From Rhodobacteraceae bacterium Alg238-R152 (lineage in GTDB: Bacteria; Pseudomonadota; Alphaproteobacteria; Rhodobacterales; Rhodobacteraceae), in NCBI GenBank assembly GCA_900537125.1, contig UNRJ01000001.1, positions 496,001 through 560,000 on the forward strand: a stretch of 64,000 nucleotides of DNA. Reading direction: 5' to 3'. Of this stretch, positions 63,792-64,000 are shown one piece after another. The notes beneath the pieces were generated by a model. The model was not told the origin of the DNA. It made no database searches and saw only the letters and a list, made by a program, of their open reading frames with translations. The number at the start of each line of letters is the position of its first letter. The first letter of the stretch is position 1. Position numbers and translations under genes: made by a program.

Positions 63792-64000
63792 TTAGCCCTG
63801 AGCGGCTTTGGCCACTTCTGCTGCGAAGTCTTCTTCTTTTTTCTCGATGCCTTCGCCCACTTCCATACGGACGTATGCAACAATCTCAGCACCGGCTTCT
63901 TTGGCTGCGGCTGCAACGGTCAGATCCGGGTTGATGACGAAGTTCTGACCCAGCAGAGTGACTTCGGCCAAGAATTTCTTCATGCGGCCCACGATCATCT
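63792..64000 (-). CDS. tsf: Elongation factor Ts, C-terminal end (continues past window)
   Basis: The last 68 or so residues of EF-Ts, the nucleotide-exchange factor for EF-Tu: [27 protein letters not shown] (in part: [13 protein letters not shown]) and the C-terminal core helix, ending VAKAAQG. The frame is open to the window edge, so the start is outside. Codon use is strongly biased, as for a translation factor. It converges on the histidine-phosphatase remnant. Confidence 0.93.
   Translation of the reverse strand, partial: MIVGRMKKFLAEVTLLGQNFVINPDLTVAAAAKEAGAEIVAYVRMEVGEGIEKKEEDFAAEVAKAAQG

Noticed and set aside
1-64000. CRISPR array, toxin-antitoxin or defence island
   Set aside because: No regular spaced repeats and no recognisable defence genes; the window is mostly core metabolism and envelope functions.

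Overview
The window looks like a chromosomal stretch of a marine alphaproteobacterium of the Rhodobacteraceae (Roseobacter group). The evidence is a circularly permuted two-piece tmRNA gene, the lptF-lptG-lptD-surA-pdxA-rsmA chain, a phoR-pstSCAB-phoU-phoB operon, trgA-trgB-cysK as in Rhodobacter sphaeroides, an SspB-type ClpXP adaptor, DUF4169 and TrgA proteins, and an AcuI acryloyl-CoA reductase. Most of the sequence is ordinary core genome with tightly packed, often ATGA-overlapping genes. Accessory or decaying material lies mainly at the two ends.

Left end (1-7200): the 3' part of a LivF-type ABC ATPase gene, a divergent MarR regulator, and a translationally coupled operon. The operon encodes a molybdenum hydroxylase (FAD subunit plus fused FeS/Mo subunit), a 6-hydroxynicotinate-reductase-like Fe-S protein and a UPF0280 (ApbE-superfamily) protein. 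Together they suggest import and oxidative/reductive breakdown of a nitrogen heterocycle. 7200-21000: a hypothetical gene, the outer-membrane/LPS assembly operon, pepA-holC, a membrane aspartic protease, MarC and an ABC-F ATPase. 21000-36000: ndk, TfoX-like, a tiny unannotated-type ORF, an AI-2E-family transporter operon, rnd, purMN, a Tat-exported lactonase-like hydrolase with a divergent LysR regulator, a CAU tRNA, sufE, small proteins, fumC, sspB, chrA and ssrA (tmRNA).

36000-50300: tenA, an FCD/GntR regulator with two operator-like sites divergent from DUF2182-DUF1326-DinB, acuI, a HIT protein, a cysteine-desulfurase-like enzyme, cfa-trgA-trgB-cysK, a large MscS-family channel and AlaX. 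50300-60900: a PAS protein, yicC-gmk-gamma carbonic anhydrase, and the phosphate regulon with recognisable Pho boxes before phoR and pstS.

Right end (60900-64000): an IS30-family element, a LuxR-type regulator broken by an exact 28-bp tandem duplication, a structured non-coding stretch ending in a strong terminator, a frameshifted and truncated histidine-phosphatase remnant, and the 3' end of tsf. I see no CRISPR array, prophage, classical defence island or clearly new multi-gene machine. The most unusual signals are the LuxR duplication, the hydroxylase/reductase/UPF0280 cluster, the GntR-controlled DUF2182-DUF1326 pair and the structured RNA-like region at 63290-63448. All assignments come from reading the sequence and remembered family features; no database search was run.
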